DNA of 64,000 bases from Tetrahymena thermophila SB210. Lineage: Eukaryota > Ciliophora > Oligohymenophorea > Hymenostomatida > Tetrahymenidae. A model generated the notes under the pieces. It saw nothing but the letters and a program-made list of their open reading frames with translations. It did not search any database and was not told the DNA's origin. The position numbers and the translations under genes were made by a program. Position 1 is the first letter of the stretch; each line of letters begins with the position of its first letter. Location: positions 62,001 to 126,000 of the forward strand of contig NW_002476153.1 in the NCBI RefSeq assembly GCF_000189635.1, given 5' to 3'. Of this stretch, positions 12,049 through 24,312 are shown in pieces.

Positions 12049-15000
12049 AAAAAATTGTATTTTTATAAGCATTAACAAATTGTTTAATCTTTTGTATATA
12101 CTTATCTTACTGAAACTATTAAAATTATCTAAAATCTTTATCAAAGTTTTATAGAATTATTTAGTAATATTGAAATCAATAATTGATTTTATTAATAGTC
12201 AAGAAGATATTTCTTTCTTTCAATTTATAGAATTTCTTTACAGAGTTATAGACTATTTTACTCTATACGAAATTATTTGATTACTTAAGCAAGAGTTAGT
12301 AATAAACTTAACAAAAAAACAAGAATAAGTATTTTTTTAAATGAATAAACAAAAAAATAATCTATTTTGTAAGGTTTTATTTAGTTTGTTTCTATTATTA
12401 ATATGTTTTATTTTTTATTTAAAAAACTCGTTTATTTGCTCAGTTATTTTACAGAATAAATAATTAGAAAAGACCTTATGTTTTATTATTTATTATATTT
12501 TAAAAGGGGTAATGGGTAAGGTAAATAATAAGCAACTAATTAATTAGTTATATAAGTGTTAGGGATTGCAGCTTTTTTAATTCAGGATAAAAAACAAAAG
12601 ATTAAAAGACTTTACAAATCAAAAAAGGCAATAGCTCAATAAACTAGAGAATTTATCAGAATAAAGAAATTTACATGTAAATTTCAGGACATTTACATAT
12701 TTATCAAAAAAATCACTCTGTTAATTGATTTGATTTAAGTTTAAGCAACTATCTAGTTAAATATTTAAACTTATCAAATAGCTGAATTGATGCAAAATAG
12801 TAAAATAACTTTAGGTTTTATTACTTTATAATACTTTCAACTTGAAGTTCAGCACTTATCATTGCTTTTATTTTGCTTCATTTTTACTATTTTTATGTTG
12901 TTCGAAATGTTTTAATTTTAACATAGATAGCTAATTTAAATTCTTTGAAAATATAATAAAAAAACGGTTTTTGCCAAAGTAGAAATCCTAAATTTTGGCT
13001 ATGGATTTAACAAACAAAAAAAATATTTAAATATTATAAATTGATCTTCCGAAAATATCAAATTTGATTTCTGAAAAAAAATTTACTTTTATTATCGAAT
13101 CTTATCAATATATCAATTTTATTTAACTAGCTATGCATAATTTAAAAAGTTATTATCAAATTTAAAAACTAAAAAGTTATCAAATAAAAGGAAATTTGGT
13201 TATAAATTTTCATATATTTCAACAATATTACCTAAAAATAATTTTAAAAAAGTGGTTAGTTTTTTATGATTTTGTTCTAAAATAAATCAATAATTTAATA
13301 ATTTGTTTTTATAATAAGCAAACAGCGGTTTAAAAAAATTTTTGATTAAATTCCCTTTAAATCTGTATAAGGATGATAAGAATTAATAATTATTTGTATT
13401 TCATAATAGTTTTAAGTCATCAATTTATAAAATTATAAATTTTCTATGCGATTGTTGATTGAAAAGTTTTATAACAAAATAAATTTAGTTGCATATAAAA
13501 AATATTTAACCTTTAATTTTGAGTATTATTTATAAAAAAATAAAACTAAATAAACTCTTTCTAAAGTTAATTTTATGCAACACTTCTAAATAAATAAATC
13601 AATTCAGTTATGTGTAATCTATCCATTCTTGAAGAATTTACACAAAAGCCAAAAATAAGAAAAAGCGCTAATATCTACAAGAATAAAAAATTAAATAAAT
13701 ATCTTCATATTTTAACTAAAGAATGACTAAATATGAATTATTGTTCGACAGTGAAAAAATAATATTCTTTTTACTTTATATTCTATGAAACTTTTAAATT
13801 ATCAGTTAAATTGTAAGCCAATAAAGATAAACCTAAAATTGCATTAACAAATTAATTAAGTGTAATTTTTGTGAATCACTGTACAAAAAGGAGTAATTAA
13901 TTTTGAATAGTTATAAATAAATAAGTGATTATTTCATTAAACAGTTCTATTAAGAAAGCATAGAAGCTTTTAAATACCTAAAGTACAGCCATATACTAGC
14001 TAATTTCTTATGTTGCTCAGGTATTAGGGTACAAATTTAAATACAAATAGATATAGACTGAATTTTAAGAGTGAATGAGTAAGCATTAATAGCGATATCC
14101 TTTTTTATGCTTTTGAACTCAAAATATTTATAGAAATGATCAAATAAAAAAGGGGTGGGAATTTAAAATGTGTATCTTTATATTTATTTATCTATTGATG
14201 GTAAAACAGTAATATTACTACTTTCTCTTAGTGAATGCTCACATAAATTTAATAATTAAGAAGAAAAATACATTCTAAGATTCTAAAGGTTTATATTTTA
14301 ATTAAAAGCTATAATCCTTTTCCCAGCCTATAAGATTCTATCTTGTTTGTAATCAGATAAAATTTCATTAAAAACATTGTAAGATCTTTGTCTGGATTGA
14401 TTTAAGATTAATACTATTTATTTTCTCTATGCAAAACTTAAATAGGTTCATATTAAAGCAAGCAGCAACTGATTTGATTTTTCTATTGATAACTTTGAAG
14501 GGTAAGATAAATAGCTTATTTTCTTAATTGTCTCATTGGCCTTTTAATGGCAAATGATTCGATTCATATAATATTTTGAATTCTTTCTAAATTCATCAAT
14601 TTATTCACATCTAAGCAAAATTTTATAGCGAGTGAAAAATATAAACATTTTATTTCAGTATTTTAGGCGCTTTATTATTTAATTGAGATATTTAATAATA
14701 CAAGCTGAAACTGCTATCAAATTTAACAAATTAATAGTGTGTATAGAATTATTAAACTCTTTTGATTGATTGAATTGTTTATTTCTAATTACCCCTTTAG
14801 ATTTATGATCTTATTAAAACTTTAATATTGTAAAATAAATAAATAGATAGATAGAAATTAATTGCAAAGTCATCCTGAGGATTCAAATCAAGAGCAGCTA
14901 GAAAAATTTAAATAAAGATAATATGACTGATGCAAATCTATTTTTTTCCTTTTACCCGTCAGTTTTTGAAGCATTAAAAAAACATAAATTAGAAGTATTT

Positions 15001-15395
15001 CTTCTTAAAATTTTAAGGTTTTTAAAGTTCCTGATGAATAAGTCAGCTTTATTCTGAATAGCAATTCTGCGACATGAAATAAATATGCTTCTATGAAGGC
15101 ATAGATAAATTATGATATAAGGTTCAACAAAGTAAGTTATTCAAAAACTAAGTTTTGACAGTAATTAAAAAAAATCAAATTAATCTAGAAATAGGAATAA
15201 ATGCATCATATAGTTTACTTTGTTTATCTATCGAACTAGTTTCTATTAATGGGTTGAAACCTAAACGATATAATTTAATTAAAAAAAAAAAATTATAATC
15301 TAAGCTAAAAAAATTTAATAAAAACTTTCAGCAACTAATTAACTCATAAATAAATAAATTATCACTATTTAACAAAAATATTAAATTCCCTTCAA
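12049..15395. other. Desert with scattered coding-like fragments
   Basis: No intact gene was found. Short TGA-free stretches with protein-like composition occur at 12512-12733 (ATG-started, 73 codons, K/Q/N-rich), 13864-14061 (TPR-like helix pattern including YQESIEAFKYLKYSHILA) and around 15015-15075 (KVFKVPDEQVSFIL followed by TGA). They lie on the plus strand in different frames, separated by noise, so a decayed gene is possible. The last few hundred bases form the upstream region of the 15396 gene. Confidence 0.35.
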
Positions 15396-16655
15396 ATGAT
15401 TCTTTCTTAAGTCCTTGAGCTAATACCTGAAGAAAGCCTTAACTAAATCAAGACTTCTATCCTTAAAATCCTTGATGAAAAAATCAAAAACCGTTACTAC
15501 ATTAACAAGCATTTCCAAAATGCTATCATGAACTATTTTTTGGAAGATTATGGTTCATTCTACTTACGTGATTAATTCGACAAATAATCCAATAGAGAAG
15601 TTCGTCGTTACTTAACCTCACTTGCCGGAGAGCGTGGATATAAAGGTACTAAATACATGATTATGATGAATATCTACTTTGATGTTCACAAAGGGTTCGA
15701 TCTTATAAATGAATACCGCCAGCTCTTAAAAAACGTTGCACTCTAAGAAAATTCGTTCGATCCTGAATCACAAGAATATATCTCCCACGCTTGGAAGAAA
15801 GCTTTTGGCTTGTTTGTGCTAGCTCATAGTTTTGATCGCAGCTTAACATCTATTTTTGATATTTGGAATAGCCTTTTCCTTGATTAAAAGATTTTTAGAA
15901 AGAGAAGACCTAATTCTAAAACATCCTATTCAAATTCTTAAAAAGCATAAAATATGCAAAATTAATCATAAAAATCTTGCCTAAAATAGTAGGATAGTTC
16001 TTATGATTAAGACTCATCTATTTCCTAAACTAATGAAAAATAGGAGAAGCAAAAGCTCTTAGTCAAATAAGAATTTGCTGACAGTTCTCTCACTACTTGT
16101 AATTCTACAGTCAAGAATTCCAATATGAACAAAAACAACTTAAAAATGATCAATGCCAACAATCAACCTCAATAAAAATCTTTTTGTGAAAGCACTTCTA
16201 TTTACACTAATAACTTCGAAACAGCATCAGATTCAATATCCCACACTTCAAACAATTTGTAAGATTCAAAAGAGGTGCGCTTCGCTTCTAATAATCAGAA
16301 TATTTCTATATATGCTTTCCAACCTTAAATTCCACTACAATAAGTAATTCCTCCTTAACCTTCTCAATTCTTGCTTTAAGGATAAAAAATAGTTACCATC
16401 CCTCCAGTATAAATAATAAACCAATCAAATAATAACTTGTTCCAAGGAGTAGTATCTCCTTTTGGATAATAAGCTATATTTATAAATCCCCAACACATCA
16501 TGATCAACTAACAACAAATGATTGCTCTCTAACACTAATAATAGCAATAATTATTACAGTAGTAGTACTAACAACAAATGATGTTAGTTGAGTAGTAAAA
16601 GTAATTTAATTTGTTATTAGCATAACAATTGCCTAAAGTTGTTGGAACAGTTTGA
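15396..16655 (+). CDS. Uncharacterised protein with Q-rich tail, paralogue of 24313 gene
   Basis: This is a single exon of 419 residues ended by TGA. Residues 1-165 look globular and helical, with the landmark MNYFLEDY near residue 46 and SHAWKKAFGLFVLAHSFDRS near 130. After about residue 175 the protein becomes S/N/Q-rich and ends in a dense Q tract (about residues 370-405) containing repeated QQQ encoded by mixed CAA/TAA/TAG. The gene at 24313 has the same plan: NYFLEDY at the same place, WKKLVAFLLLEHS matching WKKAFGLFVLAHS, then a Q/N-rich tail. I do not recognise the N-terminal domain. The Q/N tail is of the kind found in ciliate regulatory or RNA-binding proteins and can be aggregation-prone. 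A function is not inferable. Confidence 0.8.
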
Positions 16656-19600
16656 ATTAAATCTAATAATGAATAATCTTAGGAAAAATGAAATATATAT
16701 ATTTAAACACGCCTATTATAATAATTATTCTCCTTCTTATCTTCTTATTCTTTTCCCTCACTAATATACCTAATAAACAATCAAACAAACAAACAAACAA
16801 ACTAATTCATTTAAATTTTTTCATTCAAATCAAAATAATTAATCGAAACTAATCAAACTTTATAAACAATTAATTAAGTAAATAAATTTTTAATTGTCTT
16901 AATTATTAGCATTTGTGTATATTTTATCAATCAATATTAATTAATCATTTGTATTATTTTAACAGTAAAATCAAACAAAATTTATTTAAATCTCTAATTC
17001 CTTTTAAAATTTTCGATAATTTAATTTAAGTTTTTTTTCTATATTCTTTTTTTCCAATTTAAATGTAAAATTTGCAAGCGCAATTCTATCAATAATATAG
17101 AAAAATTGCAATCATTTTATTTATTCTTCATATTAACTCATTCAAACATCTTTCAGTTTACAATCATAAATTTTTAATTAACTTATATTTGAAATTTATT
17201 GTTTCTAAGCTCATGCTTTGCAGAGTAATTTTTTATTTGACTTCAAAGACCTATTTACACCTTTTCTGATATATTCAGATAGAAGTGATTATTTTTGATT
17301 ACACACATTTACATTAGTATTATTTCTACCTTACAATCATTATTTCTTAATGTTTTCCATCCGAAAGCAAAACCAAATTCAAGCTACTAAATAATTAATT
17401 AATCTTACATAAAATTTTGAGTTAAAATGCGCCAAAATCATCAAAATATTGTAAATATTAAAAATAACATTACTAAGTTTTTTATTAAGTATTTTTAAAC
17501 AAAGAGAAAAAGTAGTGTTAAATCAAGTGATCGCTTTCAAAACAATAACTTGAAAAGTTTGTTATTTATTTTTATCATTACCTACTCAATATCAAATTAG
17601 TTTTTAATTTACATTTAAAACAAAAGTTCTATATTCTTATTTAATTATTTACAAAAAATACTCTTGCACATTCTTGAAATTTAATTATAAAATTGACCAT
17701 ATATAAGTTCAAATAGCTCTTTTACAAGCTAGCATGTATTGGGATTAAGAAATATTTTTAAAATATAAAAATAATTGACTTTACTTTAAAAAGTTGTATG
17801 TCTGAGTTTGCTTTTGCGATGATAAAAGTTAATTTTTTATTTTAATAAATAATCGATTTAAAAATCGGGTTAAATTTGGATGAGCTTTTTAATGCATATA
17901 AATTGAAATATGTTGCTTTATTTTCTATAAATAAATGGATACTCATGAGTATTAACTTAAAAATTATACTTATTATCCAAAGAATATATTTATATTATAT
18001 TTTTAAATTTATTCTTTACAAATTATTTAAATATATTTGGTTTATTACATACAACTACATAAAAGTTCCATCCATTTATAATAAAATTTAAAAACATTCA
18101 AATTAATTTTGTAGCTAAACTTTAAAAAATTTTTCAAATATAAAAAAAACTAATTTATTTTTAAATGTCCTTCAATTTTTTTCAAAATTTCCTTCAATTT
18201 TTTTCAATTTTTTCTTTAAAATTTATTACTTGTTTATACACTCTTTTAGTTGACTAAAAAACATTCTTCTATAAAAAAAGAAATGAAATTTCTGATTAAT
18301 TAGTGAATCTGCTTTTTATATCAGTTTATTTTAAAAAATACACAATTTGAAATTTGCAGAGTAATATAGAATTATCTAGTAAAAAAATGAAATTAATTAA
18401 TTAAAAATAAGAAAATGAATATCTTCTTATCAAATAAATTTTCCGACAAATCTATCATTTATTTGTCTCATTTTATATACGCAGAGCTAAATCCAATTAA
18501 AAAATGTTATAAATAAACTTTAATAGAGTTTCAGATGTCTAAAAAAGTATCATTTTTTGTAACACGAAGAATAAGTTAAAATTGCAATCAAAATACAAAA
18601 AAACAGGCGAAAATATTTAGATTTAGTTTTCTTTCAAACGAATTTCATAATTATGTTTAAAAGCTTAAAAAATTATTTTTTATATTTAAAATGATTTAAG
18701 CAATATCAAACATGTAATATAATCCATAGATATTGCAATTTTGGCTCCTTGATTCGAAAACATTTCTTTTGAAAAAGCCATTAATAAGGTTTCAACATAT
18801 GAAAATAAAAATAGAAAAATTAATTTTTTTATTAGTAAGAAAATAGAATATTTTCTTTAAAAGAAAGATAAATATCCTATAAGCAATTTATTTGAACTTT
18901 ATACCTCATTTTATTGTTAAATTTAATAATAATTTAGTTTAATTAGCTTTTATTTTTAAAAAAATATGTATATATTAGTTTTTAAACAGCAAAAATGATT
19001 ACTTGAAATATAATAAGTATCAAACTTAAATGTAATAAAAAATGTGTTTTTATCAGTATTTATCTGATTGAATAAAAATTAATACTAAATATTTTATATT
19101 TTTTCAACAAAATTATCTAATTTTAATAATTTTTTAAGTGATTAGTTATAAATTTTTTTAAAATTATATTAAATAGGTTAAGTAGATTATTTCAAAATAA
19201 AACATGATTTAATAATTAAAAACTACAATAAAGTTTGTAAAACTGGAAACCCTTATAAGATGAGTTTTATCTCTAGTTACCCAGTTTAGAGAGGTTTCAC
19301 TATATTATGATATAAAACTATTAGTTTTTGTTTGTATAAAAATTGACTTACAGTTAAGTATAATTTTTCTTGTTAAGAAAATTATTATTTTTTTATAAAT
19401 AAATAAACATATAATATAGATATTTTTAAAACCTGTAACTATTTTGACTTAAAATTTATACAATAAAATTTATTATTTAAAATAAACAATAGAAAAACTA
19501 GAATTTTAAATTAGTTAGTTAAACATAATTATATTTAGAATTTAGAATAATCATTGATTAATATTATAGAAAATATAAACTTCAAAAAATGAGTGTACAA

Positions 19601-20966
19601 TTTTTTAAAACACTGTTTTAATTTTTTCAAAATTATAAAACTGTGAAACTTTTACAAAAATTATTATTAATAATTTAATAAAGAACTTACTTTAATTACT
19701 TTTGCAATAGCATTTATTAACTTTCATTCATAAATTACTAAAAAATTAACGATTGTTTAAGTTATGATCAAAAAAATAATTCCATATCAAAATGAATTAA
19801 AATATTATTTTAAATATATTAATGAATTTATTTTTTAACACAAATGGTTTTAAAATTTTTATTTTAAAAATGATAAACTCATATATTTATTTTGAAACTA
19901 ATTACTCTTACTTTAACAATAAAAAAATTAATTGCACTAATTATTTTATCAAATAAAAAATTCAAATTAAACTTAACATATTATTATTATTTTATAGATA
20001 GATAAAAATTTGTCTAATTAAAATATTTGATAAATATTTTTGAGAGTTTTTAGACATATATGATAAAGTATAATATAAATAAGCTTTTAAATATTTATTT
20101 TTTAACTTTTAGCTTTTATAGGTGAAAATATAACTTAATTAACAGTTTAAATACTTTTAAAGAACTTATTTAATTTAGCTATTTTTCATAAATAAAAATA
20201 CCCTCTTCATTTATTTTGAAATAATAAAAATGTTAATAACTACACATTTTAAATTATAATTTGAATTAGTTAAAGATAACAAATACTATTTTCTTTTATT
20301 ATAATAATATTATAATTGCAATAATTGTTAACTAACTAATTATATTAGCATAATTACTATAATAAATATTTTTTAGGGCTCTTCAAAGTTAACAAAAGAA
20401 ATACACCTCATCATTCATAACATATTTTAAGATAAATAAATACATTATAAAAATAATTTAATTTTATTATACTAAAAATTTGTTTTGCATTTAATTTGAT
20501 TTAAAAAATAAAAAATCATATTAATAATCAGTTTTTAAACTAAATTGTGATATTATTCTAAAGAAAGAAAGATTAAGTAATTTAATCATAAAAAATATTA
20601 TTTGTGAAATTTAATTTTTTGAAAAACAATTTTATAAAAATGTAAAATATAAAATTTAAAAGTTTAAATTAGTATTTGTTATAACACATAACTACCATAT
20701 TTTTTATGAACAACAAAAACATGCTATTTAAAAAAAAAATAAATGCTTTACAATATAAATTTAATAAATTACAATGTTGTTTATTTTTATTTTTTGCTTT
20801 TAATTTTAAATATAAAAAGAAAAGTTAAAAAAAATTATCTTATTTGTTTTAAAATTTTTTTCAACAAAATATCAAAATAAGTAAAAAATAATTATAAATT
20901 ATGCTATATAATTAAAATCAATTTAATATTAAGATTTTAATTCTTTCAAATTAAATAGTATTAGAT
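16656..20966. other. Very AT-rich intergenic desert
   Basis: More than 4 kb without a credible coding exon on either strand. Long stretches (for example 18.1-20.9 kb) are almost pure A/T. The only local anomaly is the higher-G+C hairpin-like island at 19240-19300. AAAC repeats at about 16780-16800 lie just downstream of the preceding gene. Confidence 0.55.
19240..19300. other. Isolated G+C island with nested inverted repeats
   Basis: In otherwise near-pure A/T DNA, AAACTGG (19240-19246) is perfectly complementary to CCAGTTT (19281-19287). The overlapping GAAACC (19246-19251) is complementary to GGTTTC (19293-19298), and AGAT/ATCT can form an inner hairpin. The two outer pairings compete, as in switching or pseudoknotted RNAs. 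It is compact enough for a small RNA gene, but no family motif or pol III terminator is obvious. Confidence 0.3.
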
Positions 20967-21146
20967 ATGGAAACAGAAATTCAAATTGAAGATGATTTCG
21001 CCATAATTAATAAATGCATGAAGAAAATTATATCTTAACAATTTTCTATCATTATTGAGAAAACTAGAGAAAAATTTGTAGTAAAAATTTTATAATTTTG
21101 CTAATAAGTTATAAAGGAGATTCTTTTAACTCACAGATTTAGATGA
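20967..21146 (+). CDS. Possible small protein, 59 residues
   Basis: This ATG-started frame of 59 codons ends at TGA. It begins with an acidic patch, METEIQIEDDFAIINKC, followed by an amphipathic helical stretch with three in-frame TAA and one TAA/TAG pair read as Gln. Local G+C is higher than the surrounding desert. There is no upstream exon that I could justify and no family match. It could be a real short gene, one exon of a larger gene, or chance. Confidence 0.3.
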
Positions 21147-22292
21147 TATAAAATCTAAAATAACTTGAATAATTTATAAAAATTAATTATTATTAGTTAT
21201 TTTTTAGAATTTAAAATGCTAACTATCATAAATTAAATATATATTTTTTGCTCTGCATTAAATTTGAATTTTATTTTAAGATTTTGAAAAATAGCTAATT
21301 CACAAAAATAATATGTATTTATTTTATTATCAAAGAAATAAGAAAAAAGACCTGACCTTTTCAATATAATGATAAAATTAGTATAATAAAATAAAATATA
21401 TGTAAGATTGATTTTGCATTACAAATAGATGAGATTTAGATTAATAGCAGAAATTAATTAAAAATATATTTTAGTTAAATACATCATTCACATTAGAAAA
21501 AAATTTATAATTTTTATGTGATTTTATTTGCTTTTTTAATATTGAAATAGTAAATATCTGAATGAAAATTTTAGTAAAAATATAAGTTATAACCAATTAA
21601 ATAGCTTTATCTAAATACAAAATAATTGTTTAACAAAATCTATCTATTAAATTTTGATAACTAAAACTCAATCTGTAATTTGATGAAAATAGAATTTATA
21701 CCTAATATTAAAGATTTATTATTAACATCACAAATATAAATAAATTTTTAATCTTAATTTTAAAAGTATTCCAAATAAAATAGTTTTAAAGCCATGGAAT
21801 AAACTAATTCTATGATTAAATTATTTTACCCTAACACTTGAGATAAGAAAGAATATGGTTAGTAATAATAACAATAATAATTTCACGTTTGTATTCTCTT
21901 AAAATTAATTAGTTAAATTGTATATAGTTAAAACAAATTCACAATCGAAAATAGAATTTAATATAGTAAAAATGTCTAAGCTTTACAAAGATTTTATAAA
22001 AAATATAGCAAATAAAACTCTTCGGATCAACATTTTTTATTATGCAAAATTTTTGTACTTTAGGTATTAGACAAAAATTACAATTAAAAGTAGTACAAAT
22101 ATGGATAGTTGATTAGTATCATCTCATTTTAAATATGTATTTATTTATTCACAGGAAATTTATTTGAAAAATATATAGTCTCAAAACTAGCGTTTCATAT
22201 TCACTATTTTGCATCACCAAGTCGTTTTTATAGTAACATTATATAAATTGACCAAACAAATTATAAATTAAATCAATAGGTCTAAAAAGTTA

Positions 22293-22344
22293 ATTGGGAG
22301 TTAAGATGATTGTTGCAATACATTGCATGAGAGCATATTAAGGC
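22293..22344. other. Small G+C island with perfect 5-bp hairpin
   Basis: GCAAT (22315-22319) and ATTGC (22322-22326) form an inverted repeat with a 2-nt spacer, preceded by AAGATGATTG, which resembles a box C element, and followed by GCATGAGAGC. No matching box D (CTGA) is visible at a suitable distance, so a snoRNA call is not supported. Confidence 0.2.
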
Positions 22345-23633
22345 TAAATATTTAAATTATAAATATGTAAATAGGTGAATTGTTTTATATTTAAATATAA
22401 GTTTACTTTCAGAATTACTTTATTCAAATTTTAATAAAACTGTACTAATCTACAATAGAATAATAAGAAATTTAAATATTTTGATGTTTCTAAATTTTTC
22501 AGCATACTTATTTCGAATATTATTTCAAACATAAAATATGATATATTCCATCTTTGAAATAAAGAGATTATGATTGATTTTCATTTGATAAAATTGATAA
22601 TATGAATTAAAGACTTTCAAATTAAAAAAAGATGATGTATCGATAAATTTAATAAATTGTTTGATATTTTTACTTTAGCATTTATTTACATGAAAAATTA
22701 AAAATTTGGGTAGTTAAATCCATGAATACATTAATTCCAAAGCTTTTATTTAATAAAAGAGCAATCAAAATTAATATAAAATGGCTTCTCAGCCTTATAT
22801 TTTATAATAGTATAATTTCTATTTATATTTTTATTTTAAATTAGTCTTAAAGCAATAATTTTGTAATAAAAATTTGAATTAATCCATGCAAAATTGCTAA
22901 TAAGATGAGAAAGTTAGTTTAATCTACAAATATATATTATTGTTAAATTAACTTAGGCTTTCTTTCTATTTTTAATAATCAACTAATGAGCATGCATATT
23001 AATTTGGCTACATAGCAAGTAGTGTTTTGAGATATTTAAATTAATAAAGAAGTGTATCATTTTTTTAACATGCAAAAGTATATTATTGAGGTAAACATTT
23101 TGATAAATATCATATGAAATTCCCTTAATTTTAAATTTGTACATAAATGATTAATCAATTAAATCAAGAGAAACCGTAATGTTAGGCTATCTTAGGTTAT
23201 TTTTTTTTAAATTTAAAAATTTAATATTTTCAATGGGGAGAATAGGCTGAAATTTCAATTTTACCTCTGTCTTTTAAGATTCTGATAGAATTTAATCAAA
23301 GGATTAATAAATAGCTTGATTAAAGCTTTTTACAAAGCCTTTAATGTTTTTTTTTCTTCCATTTTATATAAGCAGCCTATTTCACTTTATCTGAAAAATG
23401 ATTTTTTTTACATATTCAAATATGATCTACATAGTACCTGTTTCTCACTAAGATATGATTTTTTTTTTAAATATGATTTATATCGAGATTTCAAATAGTT
23501 TGTTTCTTAGTAGTTCTAATCTGATTGATAGGGTATATTGTAAATTGTAAGTTTATTTCCTAAATAATTACTTAATATAAACAAAATGGTACTCAATTGT
23601 TTCTAACTAATACATAAACAAAATGAAATATAA

Positions 23634-23698
23634 TTGGCACCTTCGATTGGCATCAGGCTTAGCTTAGGAGGATCAGTCGAATAAGGCTAAATTTTTTT
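23634..23698 (+). other. G+C island ending in a T7 run; possible pol III-type small RNA
   Basis: The stretch from TTGGCACC to AAGGCT is far richer in G+C than its flanks and is followed six bases later by seven T residues (23692-23698), as in pol III transcripts. AGCTTA (within 23660-23665) can pair with TAAGGCT (23682-23688) with one bulge. No A/B box pair of a tRNA gene fits. Confidence 0.25.
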
Positions 23699-24312
23699 GA
23701 ATATTTAATATAAATTTCAATGCAACTTTCAAAACAAAATTATATCTTATCTATTTTTTTGCTTAAGACTTTTCTGTTAGTTAAACTGATATACTTATTA
23801 TTAATATAGCGCTAAAATAGAAAAAATAGCAAAACATAAATAATTTGATTATAATTCATTAAATTTGGGTATAAGATGATCAAACATTCTATCAGATCAT
23901 ATTTTTAGGTTGACTTGATTAATGAAATCAAAATAATTAGACAAGATGTTAAGTAATATCAGATATTAATATATATATATATATATTATATGAATTCATT
24001 GATTTATTTATTTTCAGTAAGCAATAATTAATTAAGAAAAGATACAACCCTAAAAATATTGGATTTCTATCAAAATAAATAAATTAGCTCCCACTTTCTT
24101 AAACTATATATAATTTCAAGACAAGCGCAATTCAACAAATAATAATTAATCAAAAAATAAATAAATAAAAAGATAAATCATAAAAATAATTCACTAACAA
24201 GCAAACAAACAAACTATTTAATTAATTAATTCCTATCACTCATTTCCTTCAAAAAATAAAAAAAATTAAATACATAAATAAATAAAAAAAACCAGTTAGT
24301 CAGTCAATCAAA

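Larger units (their letters stand above)
21147..24312. other. AT-rich intergenic desert before the 24313 gene
   Basis: No convincing gene. It holds two small islands of higher G+C, at 22293-22344 (with a perfect GCAAT-AC-ATTGC inverted repeat) and 23634-23698 (ending in T7), plus an AT dinucleotide run at about 23970-23990. The final 150 bases are AAATAAAT-rich leader-like sequence typical upstream of genes in this window. Confidence 0.5.
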
